From assembly GCA_030998015.1 (NCBI GenBank), contig JARWMV010000232.1, forward strand, positions 496,001 through 560,000: a DNA stretch of 64,000 nt, in the 5' to 3' direction. This document shows, one piece after another, positions 23,741 through 40,279 of this stretch (positions within the stretch are counted from its first letter, which is position 1; every line of letters starts with the position of its first letter). The notes below the pieces were generated by a model. The model was not told where the DNA came from and searched no databases. It saw only the letters and a list, made by a program, of their open reading frames with translations. This DNA is from Ceratorhiza oryzae-sativae. Taxonomy: Eukaryota; Basidiomycota; Agaricomycetes; Cantharellales; Ceratobasidiaceae. The position numbers were made by a program, and so were the translations under genes.

Positions 23741-24565
23741 ATGACAACGTGAGTAGCTAAGAATGAAGTCAAAACCAGCCCTAACGATTCGACGTAGGCT
23801 TGTTCTGTCCCGCTCTTCACCTACGAACACCGAGATATCATACTCGGATGGAACGCTCGCCTACAAGGTCGGCCAAGTCGTTGTTCTGATAGGGATAAAG
23901 CGATCTAATGCGTTGGCATGAACGTAGGTCAGCACAGAACTCAAGTTGAAAGGGAGGGTTACCACTGTTCAACGCGCTGATGGGAGGGAGCTCGCACGCA
24001 TTGACTGGAAGACCTTGAGCTTTGATGAAGAAGCAGTGGCAATGAACGGGGAGATGATGCTGTTATCGGAGCTCATGCCACATACGGGCCAATTCGCGAG
24101 TAGGTTAGTCAAGCATCCGTACACGTCGCTAGATTCGCCCGGGAAGACTTGTTGATTCACTTCTACATCAGCGACAGAAAGTTCAAAACCAGTAGCGGTC
24201 GAGAGCTACAGTGGAGCATTGAGGGGAAGCTATATGTGAGGAGCGCTCTGCTAGGTTATGCATATGTTGGCTGCTGACAGCGGGCCCGAAGTGTAAGGAT
24301 GTTGAAACTGATTTATGCGTTGCGACGTTCCATCGGTCAAACTGGGGTATAATTGGCAACAAGGCGCCAGCATATATTGACATCACAGAGGAGATTTTGG
24401 GTGACCAAGATCTGATTGTTGGTATGTATGGAGAGGATCCTCCAGAGCCTAGGTTTACTTTAAACCATTTTAGTTACTTGCTTGATCATGGAGAACAATA
24501 GGCGATATCGAGAGGCGATTCTCTACAATGGAGGGGGGTGGTATTTTACTATTAGGCCACCATAA
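23741..24565 (+). CDS. DUF6593-family protein (copy C)
   Basis: Six exons. The first exon is only 8 bases (ATGACAAC, 23741-23748), followed by exon 2 at 23798-23867 and exon 3 from 23928. The spliced product starts MTTLVLSRSSPTNTEIS and contains TVQRADGRELARIDWKTLSF, SSGRELQWSIEGKLY, CVATFHRSNWGIIGN and IMENNRRYREAILYNGGGW, ending RPP. Order and spacing match the DUF6593 family that is widely expanded in Agaricomycetes. Its function is unknown; the beta-rich pattern and a C-terminal (V/L)IxEN segment suggest a small cytosolic fold. Two paralogues occur at 31945-32755 and 33350-34151 with the same intron positions. The minus-strand kinase ends about 100 bp downstream, tail to tail. Confidence 0.8.
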
Positions 24566-24668
24566 GGTGGGGACAAGTACTAATTGACGCCATCCTTTTG
24601 ATTTGTCTGATGCGGATGTACATAATCATCTTGTAAAAAGCGAATGGTTATGAGGAACGGGTGTGCAT

Positions 24669-25657
24669 TCAACATGTTGAAGTATTCAAGGCTGGGTTTC
24701 TGTGATACTTTGGATTCGGCGCGTCGGTTCCATCATGTGCTCTAGAACCCATATGCCATCTGTAAAATTCGTGCAGTCCATCAGTTACCGACGATAAGGT
24801 TAATATATGCGGCTCACTGGGCATATCGTTATTTTCAGCTCGCCATGCGGCTTCATCCAAGTCTTTTGTGACACCAGTAGTGATGTGCCTGTAGATAAAC
24901 CGAATGAATAGCGGTAGGTTGTAAGCTCAGTGTATCATACCTCTGGACTAAACGCCTGGTGGCTTCTGGTATATCGACCTCTACCAGCCATCTTTCGTCC
25001 AAGGCCTCGGCAGAAGCCCTCCAAGCAGGAGTATTAATAAATGGATATAGGCCTTCAATGATAACTATTCGGTGGGAGGGCAATATCACCAAAGCGTTTG
25101 GGGAGGGGTCTTTCAATGCATGGTCAAACGTAGGGGCATAAAGCAAGTCGGTCTGGACAGGGGGCGACGCTGAAGAGTAGGGACTTTGACGCAGAGATGA
25201 AATGAACTTGACGTAAGACGCAGCGTCAAAAGTGAATTCTGGCGTGGAGTTTTCAGTCCAACGGAGTTCACAAGGCAGTGGTTAACTTGCCTGCACCCCT
25301 TCGATCATAGGCCTCCTTTACATCGTCAAACTTGTCAAGTTCGGCTCGGCTAAAGTTATCTCAGGTTGGACGTGTCGCTGGGGTTATAGGGTTTCAAAGT
25401 ACCTCAGATGCCATCCATCTAAGCCAACAGATACTGCTACACCATCTTGAGCCAAGTTTAGCTTTTTGACGATTTTTAGAGCGAGTGTTGTCTTTCCGCT
25501 TGCTGGAATACCGCACATGCCGACAAGGAGCCGTCGCTGGGCCGGTAGGCTGTGACCATGTAGTTATAGGAGGGGTTCAAGGGTGCTTCGGAGTGAAAAA
25601 TTACCTCTTTAGACGTTCCAAAAGATCGGCTGCAAGTGAACTCGCTACTGCATCCAT
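24669..25657 (-). CDS. P-loop kinase of the uridine kinase/phosphoribulokinase family (YFH7-like)
   Basis: The minus-strand spliced protein begins MDAVASSLAADLLERLK. A Walker A P-loop (GMCGIPASGKTTLALKIV) follows near residue 25, then a VSVGLDGWHLR segment. Later come ILPSHRIVIIEGLYPFINT, with the acidic residue expected in this family, WLVEVDIPEATRRLVQRH, and a C-terminal RAENNDMPSEPHIL region that contains the Asn-rich lid motif. This is the layout of yeast Yfh7 and related uridine-kinase-like proteins; the physiological substrate is not certain. Short introns are placed by frame only. The 161-bp spacer to the PRP16 start at 25819 is a divergent promoter containing CACGTGAC at 25692. Confidence 0.75.
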
Positions 25658-25818
25658 AGCACGCGACTGGGGTTGGGTTTCAACCGAGCTCCACGTGACA
25701 CACCAGCCAGGGTGGATTGGTCATTTTGGCGCTTTTCGCTCTTGGTCAACTGCCACAATCATACCCGTACCTCGTGTCTGCTTGGATAGACATTCCCATT
25801 CATTCCCATATCCCGACA
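25658..25818. promoter_or_regulatory. Divergent promoter, kinase(-)/PRP16(+)
   Basis: The two start codons face away from each other across 161 bp. CACGTGAC at 25692-25699 is the only strong motif seen and may serve both genes. Confidence 0.5.
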
Positions 25819-30776
<4,958 letters not shown>

Positions 30777-31944
30777 TCAAGAACCCTTTGGTAGAGTTAG
30801 AACAAAGGCCGTGGAAATAATGTATATGCGTTGTTCTTATCTTAATCTATCGACTTGTGTTATTGACCTATCACTAAGTGAGAATTGATATCGAGTATTG
30901 GATATCGGCTACATACTGGCAGCCCTGCTACTGCGGACACAATCTTGGTTAAATCGACCCTAGCCCATCAACCCGCCCCCAGATGATAGCCAGCCACGCC
31001 CGTTCAATTTGAAGTTCCGCTGAGTACAGTGCCGCATCTGGCAGCATTCCTTCATCAGATCCGGGAATTTGCTCTTTCTGACCACTGCCGTACACTTGTG
31101 GCTGAGCATTTCGTCAAGTCGAAGGTACTATGGGTTCGCAAGGCTGACGCAGCATATCCACGAGAATTGAGCAGTAATATTTCTCCCAACTACGACGGCT
31201 TTGCTCCCAACTCGTTGAGCAAGCTGAACAGTTGGGCCTCCGTCATCAGGTTGGTCAACTCTCCAGATCAGCCGTCCTGCGACCTTCGATGGGCAGCGTG
31301 TTGAATTAAGATGAGTATATGCGCTTCATGTACGTCAAGGGAGCCCGAGTAACCCATTCGTCCTGGCAGTATGTGTAAAACCCTCACAATCATACAGATG
31401 CGAGATTTTCGGCTGCCTGAGCACAATAAGAACCCCCCCCCTCTTCCCCAAGCTGTAAGCAGATTCTCCAGAGCCCAAGGTGTTCGACAACCCAATCACG
31501 CTTCATTGTCCGATTAGAAAGCCCTCTGTGGTAGGGACAGTTTGGGTCAATACAAACTTCTATTATTGTAGTCATCGCAAGCTCATGCCGGCGACGAGTT
31601 TTGATGACTGTCTTGCCTCACAAGTCCATTTGGCATATTTTGTAGGATATGAGTAAGTTTTCAAAAAAAAAAAAAAAAGTATATAGTTCGGGTCAAGAAA
31701 TTCGATGGAGCATTCCAATAATGGTAAGTCTTGTCGTTTCCCTGGCACATTCCATGTATCGCGCGAAACGGACGAGATATATGTTTGGAGCACTCTAATC
31801 CCCAAAACTTGTGACGAAAGGACGCATGATAGGTGGGTCGGACAATATGGTTCAAACCGTAGGCTTTGTTCCGAGTCTCATTTGCATTGTTTTAAGGGGA
31901 GCGATTGCATTTACATAACTTCAACTCGCTATTACATTTAAGCT
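30777..31944. other. 1.2-kb intergenic region
   Basis: No supportable gene. A frame from 31029 lacks an ATG and a domain. An A-run of about 15 sits near 31663-31678. The first part is probably the PRP16 3' untranslated region. Confidence 0.4.
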
Positions 31945-32755
31945 TCATCCTCTGCCACCGGAATACAGAATGTATGGACTCCTTGCAACGCTCCGTCTGG
32001 TTCTCGCTTTATTTTCGGCAATAACCCAAGTTACTTATGAAAATTCTTTTGTAGGCAGATGCTCCAAAACGGTAGAAAGGAGTTGTCTCACCTACGAGCA
32101 GGTCCATCATAGGAGCACCAGCAGCTGAAATGTCTAACGTCGATTTTTTGCTGCTAGTTAGGTACATAGAGTTGCGGTAATAGGTGGCAAGGTTGAGGTC
32201 AGTCTCTACTGAGACGCACTGCAGTAATCGACCACCCGAGTGTGACTGAAAAGGGCTCCGATTTGCGCCAGGGATTACTAACTTACATAGAGCTTGCTGT
32301 CGTCTTTCCACTTGAACTTTGGCCATCCGCACAGGTGTAAACTCTCGAACTGGGACGTATAAGCATATCGGAAACATAGTAGATTACTGGCCTTACGTCG
32401 AGGTAGCTTTAGGTCTAGGGAATATATCATCGATAGTACTCATTTTTCCGTCCATGGTAACTGTGCTTTTGCTAAAGTCATTCCATTGTATTGTGGCTAT
32501 CACGTTCCCCTGTCGTTCTATTGTAGTCTCACTGTTGAAAATTTTGAAAGGTGTCTTGACCTTGCGAAAGTCAGACTTGATTCCGGGAAGTAACTATCCG
32601 AACAAGGCGAGGGCTAACCTCGTATACGATAACACCGGACGGATCCGTTATCACAGTGTTAGTTGGGGATGTTCTTGATAATGTGTATCTATTAACGAAA
32701 AAACTTCAGACGAGACAAGACTCGCTTTCGGTTCTTAGTACACTTGCGTGGTCAT
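31945..32755 (-). CDS. DUF6593-family protein (copy A)
   Basis: Starts with an 8-base exon, ATGACCAC (32755-32748). The next intron begins GCAAGT, a GC-AG intron, and ends TTAATAG. Spliced, the protein starts MTTYTLSRTSPTNTVITDP and continues VKTPFKIFNSETTIERQG, MSTIDDIFPRPKATST, FKWKDDSKLY and CVSVETDLNLATYYRN. It then reads SAAGAPMMDLLVVTWVIAEN and ends LYSGGRG. Intron positions match copy C exactly (after ATG-ACx-AC, after VYE/K, after KLY). The shared order of segments identifies the DUF6593 family; the function is unknown. No frame break is needed for this copy. Confidence 0.75.
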
Positions 32756-33349
32756 TGGACGATATTGAGGGCCCAGAGACTTGATGGCGATAACTGGGTC
32801 TACCTAGGGTATTTATACATTGACGAAGCGGGCACAATACCCAAGCCGGTTCTGTGAATTGCGCCTCGTTGATCCAGCTCGATCGGCCATTGTTGCCCGT
32901 GGCTGCTCGGTGCTTGTTTGAGAAGAAATTGACTCATGGGCAGCTTGCGGGGGGGCTCGGATCGAGCTGAGGGCCGGACCTCATCGGCGCTTTCAAGGGG
33001 ACATAGCTGTATGTCCACGACACCTCGTATATCCGATCGTTCGACCACCCTCGTTCGGACGCCTATAACCCCGGCTTGAATCTACCCATTTTCTGGCAGC
33101 TTGCATATGTATTTTGGACGACATCTTCCACGTTCCTAAAAATATCGAGGACTGAACCCGTAATTGCATGGTCAATTGGTGGATACTACTTACCAAACTT
33201 TCACTTGTGGGGCAATGTTTAGAGCTCCACTCAGGACAATAAAGGAAATATCACAACGCGGCCGAGAGGAATTTGGTGCATGGGCATTCAGAGCGAGAGG
33301 TTCAGAAATTGGGCAAAAATGTAGATATATGCATCAGGCCATGCACTCC
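32756..33349. other. Spacer between two DUF6593 copies
   Basis: About 590 bp with no supportable gene. Minus-strand frames of 67-82 codons lack a domain. It presumably contains the promoter of copy A and the 3' end of copy B. Confidence 0.4.
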
Positions 33350-34151
33350 TTAGCCTCCGTCCCCACCACCACCATCACCTCCTCCGGGATTCCTCCGGGT
33401 GCGGCGCCTAGCCCTCGACTTCTTCTCAGCAATCACCCAGGTCACTGCGATATGTTAGGCACCAAACACACAATTCAGGATAATATGCAGAGATAAACTT
33501 GCCCACTAGAATATCTGTGATGGGTGTCCCAGAGGTTGGCACATCTATTGTTGAATTTTTGTTGCTGATTAAGTAGAACGGTTTCGGTAATAGGTTGCAA
33601 GATTGAGGCCAGTCTCCACAGAGACACACTGGTAAGGAAATGCCTCGCCCATCAACACCCAGTATGGAAAGATTATTGGATCCTACATGGAGCTTTCTGC
33701 TATCCTTCCATTTAAGCTTCTGATCATTCGTGTAAATGCGAGATCTAGTATATTTGGGTAAGCTGAGTAAATGCGACAGTGCAATGGCTTCACCGACGTA
33801 GACAAAGCCCTCGATCGAGGGAATACTTCCTTGATAGTGTTTGTTTTTCCACCAAGTAAGCGTGCTCCTTCCAAAAGCTTTCCATTTTATAGTTGCTACA
33901 GTTTCACCACTTCGCGTAATCGTAGTCTGCCTGTTGATTATTTTGAAAGGTGTTTTTATCTTTTAGGGATTGTTCTGTCGTCAGTTCGTACATCCTTCCA
34001 GGAGCGTGTTGAACCGAACCTCGTATGCAGTTGTGCCGTCGGGATTCATGAGCACAGTGTTGATTGGAGACGTGTTTGACAGCGTGTATCTGCGGAAAGG
34101 CTCAGTCTATACAAGATATCGAACCCATCCGCAATGCCCATACGTAGTCAT
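33350..34151 (-). pseudogene. DUF6593-family copy B, two apparent frameshifts
   Basis: Same layout as copy A: an 8-base first exon ATGACTAC (34151-34144), then YTLSNTSPINTVLMNPDG, IKTPFKIINRQTTITRSG, TNTIKEVFPRSRALSTS, CVSVETGLNLATYYRN and FYLISNKNSTIDVPTSG. It continues VVTWVIAEKKSRARRR and a Gly-rich tail before TAA at 33350. The last intron begins GCAAGT (GC-AG). Two breaks are needed to stay in frame: one surplus base (or two missing) near 33855 and one missing base near 33580. It is either a recently broken paralogue or carries sequence errors; other genes in the window show similar single-base breaks. Confidence 0.65.
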
Positions 34152-35710
34152 TGTTTATCCATGGAAGGGGGCAGAAAGGGGAGCACTTGGCTTGTGATCG
34201 CCACCACATATGCATATATCTGTGCCAACCTATTCAAACATGCGCAGTGATATCCACCGCTTTGACTCCTTCATCTGTATTGCGCAGCATCAGGTTGAGT
34301 GTTGCCCGTTCGCTGTTCGGCGCCGACTAGCTAATGCAGCAATTGCCCTGCGCGAAGCCGGCGATCTAGCTACTGCACGGATCCAAATAAGCTTCGGAGC
34401 ACTCGCTAGTTCCAAAGTAGCACGGGTCGCTGGGACTACTAGCGTTTAAAGAGCGCTCCATATCTTAATCAGACTTTGAAGCACCACTGCGCGCTAGCCA
34501 GATTCTGGGGTTCGCAGGGTGCATGGGCTCGACATCACGATGTATCACTGCCTCAGTCTTGGCACATCAATAATTTACCTGAAGCGCAATGAGTAGAAAC
34601 TCTACGGAAAGGGTATGGCTGAAATGGCGCTCTTGCGTAGTTTTGGTGTTACATAGCTGAGCTGTGGGGTGAATATATGCTGATGCAAAATGACCCTACC
34701 AACACTATCCACGCATTGAGGTCAGCGGATTTTGATGCAATAAAATGATCGCACAGTGGGGCACGGTTCGACAGAGGTTGTGAGCGTCCATCGCCACGAT
34801 TCGCGAGAACAATCCGCGTTAGTATGCGTGAAATATCGCCAGTGAGCGAAGCGAACAACAACCTAGGCAATAGGGTTCACGTATTTACTGACAAGTCCAG
34901 AGAGGTCCATGGTTAAACAATATGCTGAGCGTTGGCTCCTTATCGGGAGAGAGTACGGCAGACTCTGATAATAAGCTGTTCATTTGAGGCTGGCATATCC
35001 TGAAGACCCACCCTCACGATAGTCAATGCTAAGTAAGGACTATAATTCCGTAACGAAGAGAAAAGAGAGGCGAGTTCACCTAGAAAATTTCCATGCCTTT
35101 GTGCTTGGATACATGATCACTAGCGGTGCCCTACACCCAAGAGCTCAATAGGAAGTCCTACGTATCAGAATGGCAGCACTTGAGAGTAAAATATTGTTCA
35201 AGGAACACGATACAATACGATCGATAAGGCTGATGTTTGCCAGAGAACTGTCAGAAAGCACCTATCTGCAAAATCTTCAAGTCAAATTCCGACGGATCTA
35301 TTTTCGTAGGCCGTGCAAAGTCGCCGCCGGCTCCCGTGCCGAGGCACGCTCCAGTTTGTGTTCAGGTTTTTTTTCTTGCACCACAGACGGGTTACGTTGC
35401 TCCATATATTTCTTCGGATGTGAGGGGGTTTGAGAAAAGCGCATGTAACGGATCAGGTGAGCTGGGTGTCTGCTATAAGTAGAGTATGTATCGCTCGATT
35501 TTGTATTTCACGTATACCAGCCACGTGGTGGGAAGCAAAGCGCTACATCAAACATTTGAGCGATATCTAAATTTAAACGGCGACTCGAATACATCCGTTC
35601 AGCCTCATTTGCATTAATCGTCCCTGCTGATATGTTGTCTACCAACACTTCGAAATATAAAAAGTGGTTAATCGAGGCTGTATGTTCTCGACCACTATTG
35701 GAACTTGACC
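34152..35710. other. 1.6-kb region without a confident gene
   Basis: Frames at 34210-34449 and 35170-35482 have no domain. CACGTG at 35522-35527, about 185 bp before the first GH16 start, and TATAAAAAG near 35659 are the visible promoter-like elements. Confidence 0.4.
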
Positions 35711-37337
35711 ATGCACGCTCTGCTTGGAAGCTTGACCTTGCTCTCGATTGTCAGCCCGCTGGCACTTGCGTTGGACTCGGCCGGAGACTTCTTCCACGGG
35801 CTCCCCAGACATGCCAAAACCCATCGCCGCGTAAAATTCGATCTGGGTTCCTCCCCGACATGGGTGCTCACCGATAGCTACCAAGGAAAGCAATTCCTAG
35901 ACGGCTTTATGTTTGAGAATATGACCGATCCAACGGGCGGGCGTGTAGAGTAAGCCATACGCCATAGCCTTTGTGGGTGCACTTAAACTTACGATTGTTC
36001 CAGCTACGTCAATAAGGAGACAGCTATCGCGAACAACTTAACCTCGTATACAGATGATAGCTTCATTATGCGTGCAGATTCTACTACTGTTCTGGATCCT
36101 GCCGGGCCGGGGCGTCAGAGTATTAGGATCAAGTCGCAGAAACAGTGGACGCGCGGTATCTTTGTGCTTGACCTTGTACGGTAGTTCCACTCGGGATGGG
36201 ACAAATATGCTTACACTTCTTATTATCTCATAGAATCACATGCCAGCGGGATGTGGGTATGTTGTTTTCTTGAGCAGTCACACACGCATATAATTAATAC
36301 GTGACTGGATTAGGACTTGGCCAGCGTATGTATCACTTTGGTGTCTTGCTCAACCTACTGGATGATTCTGACACGCTGGTGGCATACCACAGTTTCTGGA
36401 TGACCGAAGACATAATTTGGCCTAAGAACGGGGAGATTGATGTGATAGAGGGAGTGAGTAATATCTGTTTTCTAATCTGAACTGAATGTTCTAACAACTC
36501 TTCACAAGGTAAACGAGTGCGTCCGCAGTGTAATAGATTGGTTTGAGCGCTCAACAGTCTACTTCATACTTTAGCAAAGTTCCCAATCGCTCCGCGCTGC
36601 ATACGACCAATAACTGTTCCATCACCACGCCTGCAAACGAGTTGACCGGGTACGTCACCTAGGACTTTGGAAGGGCCAGAATTAAAGCTTCGCACCATAG
36701 TACTGTTGCTTCGACCAATTGCAGCTATCTAAACAACTTCAATGAGGGATGTGCCATTACGTGGGACAGGAAGGACTCTTATGGTCCGGCTCTGAACGCA
36801 ATCGGCGGAGGATGGCAAGTTCGGTTGCACCCCTGCTACCAAGTCCACTGATCTTTCTCCTGTTCGGGTCAGGTTCGTCACGGAAAGGACCGATTCGAGG
36901 GTTTCAGTCTGGTTCTGGGGCCGCCAAGATGCCAATGTTCCGCCTGCCGTCAAATATGGGCTACCGATTATGTGTACCAAAGAATTCGGAACTCCTGTGG
37001 CCCTGTGGGAGTCTTCGTCGACTTGCGATCTCCACGATGTGCTTCGTGAGCATAATATCATTTTTAATTTGTCGCTATGTAGGTCGATGGAACCCTGCTA
37101 TCAAAGTTTGTTGAGCCCTTAATATGCTTGTAGGTGGGAGCTGGGCAGGGCAACCTAACGTATTCCAGGGAGCTGGATGTCCGGGAACTTGTGTTGGTCA
37201 GTAATTTTTATCCGCATGTGTGTCCATTACTGATTTCTGAAATCATTATCTTAGACTACGTCAACAACAATCCAGCCGCGTTCGAAAACGCATTCTGGGA
37301 CATTGCATCGCTCAAAATCTACTCTAAGTTTGGTTGA
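35711..37337 (+). CDS. Secreted GH16 endo-beta-1,3(4)-glucanase (copy 1)
   Basis: Glycoside hydrolase family 16 enzymes cleave beta-1,3/1,4- or 1,3/1,6-glucans such as laminarin and fungal wall glucan. The protein starts with a signal peptide (MHALLGSLTLLSIVSPLALA, then LDSAG). It runs through FHGLPRHAKTHRRVKFDLG, SYQGKQFLDGFMFENMTDP and RADSTTVLDPAGPGRQSIRI to NHMPAGCGTWPAFWMTED. The catalytic signature GEIDVIEG (nucleophile and acid/base Glu around the Asp) is encoded near 36432. Downstream are NCSITTPANELTG, TNCSYLNNFNEGCAITWDR, VWFWGRQDANVPPAVKYG and a C-terminal FWDIASLKIYSKFG. About ten small GT-AG introns. Total near 330 aa, as in basidiomycete laminarinases. A close paralogue follows at 38078. 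May serve wall remodelling or attack on glucans of other organisms. Confidence 0.88.
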
Positions 37338-38077
37338 TAATGGGGCTCTTGTTTGTGACTGTTCGGATATTTGCTTTTCGGCACTGCTGCTTTTGTAGAC
37401 TCGGTTCACCTAATAGTAACCTCACTTAGCCCTGGTACACTACAAATAGGAGCCATGCCATATTTGTTCACCCCTTGCTCAGCCTCGCTATTAGATGCGG
37501 GAACGTGTACTTGGCAACGCTTTGACCCTGTCATTCGGCAGCCGAAACGTGCGCATGATGACATTGATGTGAGCTTCAAGGAGAGTATCCACGTAATACC
37601 CCATTTTTTTCGGTTACATTCGTGCTATTTTATACAAATAGAAACACGCTACATGAGCAAAGTCAAATCACGTATAGAAAGGCAGAGCCTGGAGCAGTAA
37701 AAAGCTATGGGTAATAAGCGGGACGTGAGGCTACGAATTGGGAGGCCCACGTGATGCCCCATTTCTTTTTTCTTTTTTTTTTTTGCATGCATATTTAGAG
37801 ACCTACACGAACACAGGGTCGAACCGGTCATAAGAAACACGAACACCGCAACAGAGAGGGTAGAGAACGGGACACAGAAGAGCGGAACAGGGGGGCACGT
37901 GATGCCCCACAAACAACACTGGGATTATCGGTGGCTTGGCATTCGAAGGAGGCGTTTGGCGTATTTCCTCCGCTCAGCCTGGGCTCCGTAAGACTTGCGC
38001 TAGTGTTCCACGACAAAGTTTTGCTGTATAAAGGCACAAAGTCGGTATTCTCTCTTTTGCACCTCTTGATTTCGACT
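37338..38077. promoter_or_regulatory. Promoter region between the GH16 copies
   Basis: 740 bp with no gene. The 14-base word CACGTGATGCCCCA occurs twice (from 37748 and from 37896), the second about 180 bp before the ATG of GH16 copy 2. A looser relative (CCACGTAATACCCCAT) is near 37589. A T-run (TTTTTTTTTT near 37775) and a TATA-like GTATAAAGGC near 38027 complete a plausible promoter. Confidence 0.55.
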
Positions 38078-39668
38078 ATGCACGCTCTTTTTCGAAGCCT
38101 GGCCTTACTTTCCATTGCCACTCCTCTTGTAGTTGCACTGGACTCGGCGGATGACTTTTTTCATGGATTACCTCGCCATTCCAAAAACCATCGACGCCTA
38201 AAAATTGAGCTAGGGTTTCCTCCTACATGGTTGCTCAGTGATAGCTATGAAGGAGCGCAGTTCCTTGACGAATTTACCTTTGAGGCAATGCCTGATCCTA
38301 CTCGAGGACGCGTCAAGTATGTCTCATTTTATTGATTTCCTATCCTACTAATCATCGATGCTTGTTGTCAGTTACGTTGACATGGACACGGCTATTGCTC
38401 ATAACCTGACTGAGTACACCGACAGCAGCTTTATTATGCGTGCAGACTCGACCACCGTGCTCGACCCTGCTGGTCCGGGACGCGAGTCGATTAGGCTTCA
38501 GTCAAAAAAGCAGTGGACGAGCGGCGTTTTTGTGCTCAACCTGGTGCGTTACTCTCTTGGAGGCTGGAGAGTATCCTATTCATGTTTCAACTGTTTGGTA
38601 GAATCATATGCCGGTAGGATGCGGGTATGTACTTTGATTGTGTTATCGTGTATTCATAGTCGTTGAATATCTAATCAGGGCCTGGCCAGCGTAAGTATCT
38701 TTGTGACAGAAGTCAATCCTCCGAATAATCTGATACCCCTTAGCTACTGGATGACTCAACACGTTGGGTGGCCTACAAACGGAGAAATCGACGTGTTAGA
38801 AGGAGTGGGTGGCACACATACCCTGTAATTATTCATATTGACGTAGTGATTCTAGGTAAACGAGTATGTTGTTGACTAATACAGGGTCCAGGAGGTGGCT
38901 CATTTATTTTAAAGTCGAATTCCGAACCGGTCTGCAATACACACGATCAACAACTGCACAATTACTACACCTCCTAACTTAATAACTGGGTACGTTCACC
39001 ATAATATCTCAACAGGACTGTATCCGACATTTTGTGCGGTAGCAACGTTGTCTCAACGAATTGTAGCCACTTGAACAACTTCAACGAAGGGTGTGCTACT
39101 ACCTGGGACCGAAAAGACTCCTACGCTAATCCGTTGAACGCTATGGGGGGTGGATGGTATGTAAAGCGGTTTGTATCGAATGTGTGGTTGTTAATGGCGC
39201 GACCAGGTTTGTCACCGAGAGAACAGATTCTAGGGTCGCCATCTGGTTCTGGGGCCGCAATGACGATAACATTCCACCAGCCGTCCAGTACGGCCTGCCG
39301 ATCATTTGTACCAAGGAGTTCGGGACTCCTGTAGCCCTCTGGGAGTCGTCGAGCACCTGCGACTTTCAAAACGTACTCCGTGCACATAACATTATCATCA
39401 ACTTAACCTTGTGTAAGCCGAGAATAATTCATAGTCCAACACTTGCTGAAATACTCGTGCAGGCGGGGATTGGGCTGGCCAGCCCGACGTATACCGAGCG
39501 GCAGGGTGCCCGCTCACTTGCATTGGTCAGTATTCTCCAAACATCTAACCGTTTGTGCACTGATTTAGAAGCATTGCGTTTTCAGATCATGTTAACAACA
39601 ATCCGGCTGCATTTAAAGACGCGTTCTGGGACATTGCATCGCTCAAGGTCTACTCCAAGCTAGGCTAA
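38078..39668 (+). CDS. Secreted GH16 endo-beta-1,3(4)-glucanase (copy 2)
   Basis: Tandem paralogue of copy 1, with the same exon layout. Signal peptide MHALFRSLALLSIATPLVVA then LDSADDFFHGLPRH. Conserved blocks are SYEGAQFLDEFTFEAMPDP, RADSTTVLDPAGPGRESIRL, NHMPVGCGAWPAYWMTQH and the catalytic GEIDVLEG (near 38782-38806). These are followed by IPNRSAIHTINNCTITTP, NNFNEGCATTWDRKDSYANP, VAIWFWGRNDDNIPPAVQYG and FWDIASLKVYSKLG. All introns are short and GT-AG. Family GH16 reaction as for copy 1. Coding parts are far more similar between copies than the introns, indicating an old duplication kept under selection. Confidence 0.88.
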
Positions 39669-40279
39669 CGACGCAGTCCCGTGTTGTGTCCGATCGTCGG
39701 GCAGGATGGTTATTTTGCTCCATCAGTGTGTTGCATCGGCTATTTAGAATACATACAGCTTTATTTCTTTACGGTTGTCGGGGCTACTTGAGTGATACGG
39801 ATCAGAAAAGCGCAGCAAGATTTCAAAAGGTAGCCATGCCGAGGCTGCAGGTTGTATTGATTCTCGAGCGCAGTTGATCTAAACCCTCGGCTTTCTTGTG
39901 TCTTCCCCCACCGAGAACTAGAGGAAAGCCAATTTGGCCTAGTTCTCGGTCCCAAAATAGTACGGTTTGACTGCGTGATGCTGCACAATCTCTATACCTA
40001 TGGCTAGAATGTGTGAACGATCGTGTTCGATCACCCCTGGGGAAAAAGTGGAGTAAGTTTTAGTAATGCGCAGCACTTACTATGAGGACACAAGGGACCC
40101 GCAAATTCGAATAACATCCCTATGGAGCGTATAAAGAGACCGAGCGACGACGACTAATGGCCAAACACAATTCACTCCGACCTTTTCCACTCTTGCGCTT
40201 TCGAACTCCAAGACCTATACACTCTTTGACATTCATATTCCTAGTCAACCTCACCTTTTGAGCTCAACAACCAGCTATT
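39669..40279. other. Spacer upstream of the small secreted protein
   Basis: No gene seen in about 610 bp. An inverted repeat, CCGAGAACTAGAGGAAAGCC near 39910 facing GGCCTAGTTCTCGG near 39937, could form a stem. GAGCGTATAAAGAGACC near 40125 is a good TATA box for the gene at 40280. Confidence 0.5.

Noticed and set aside
31029..31304. 91-codon plus-strand frame
   Set aside because: No ATG start, no domain and no splice partners.
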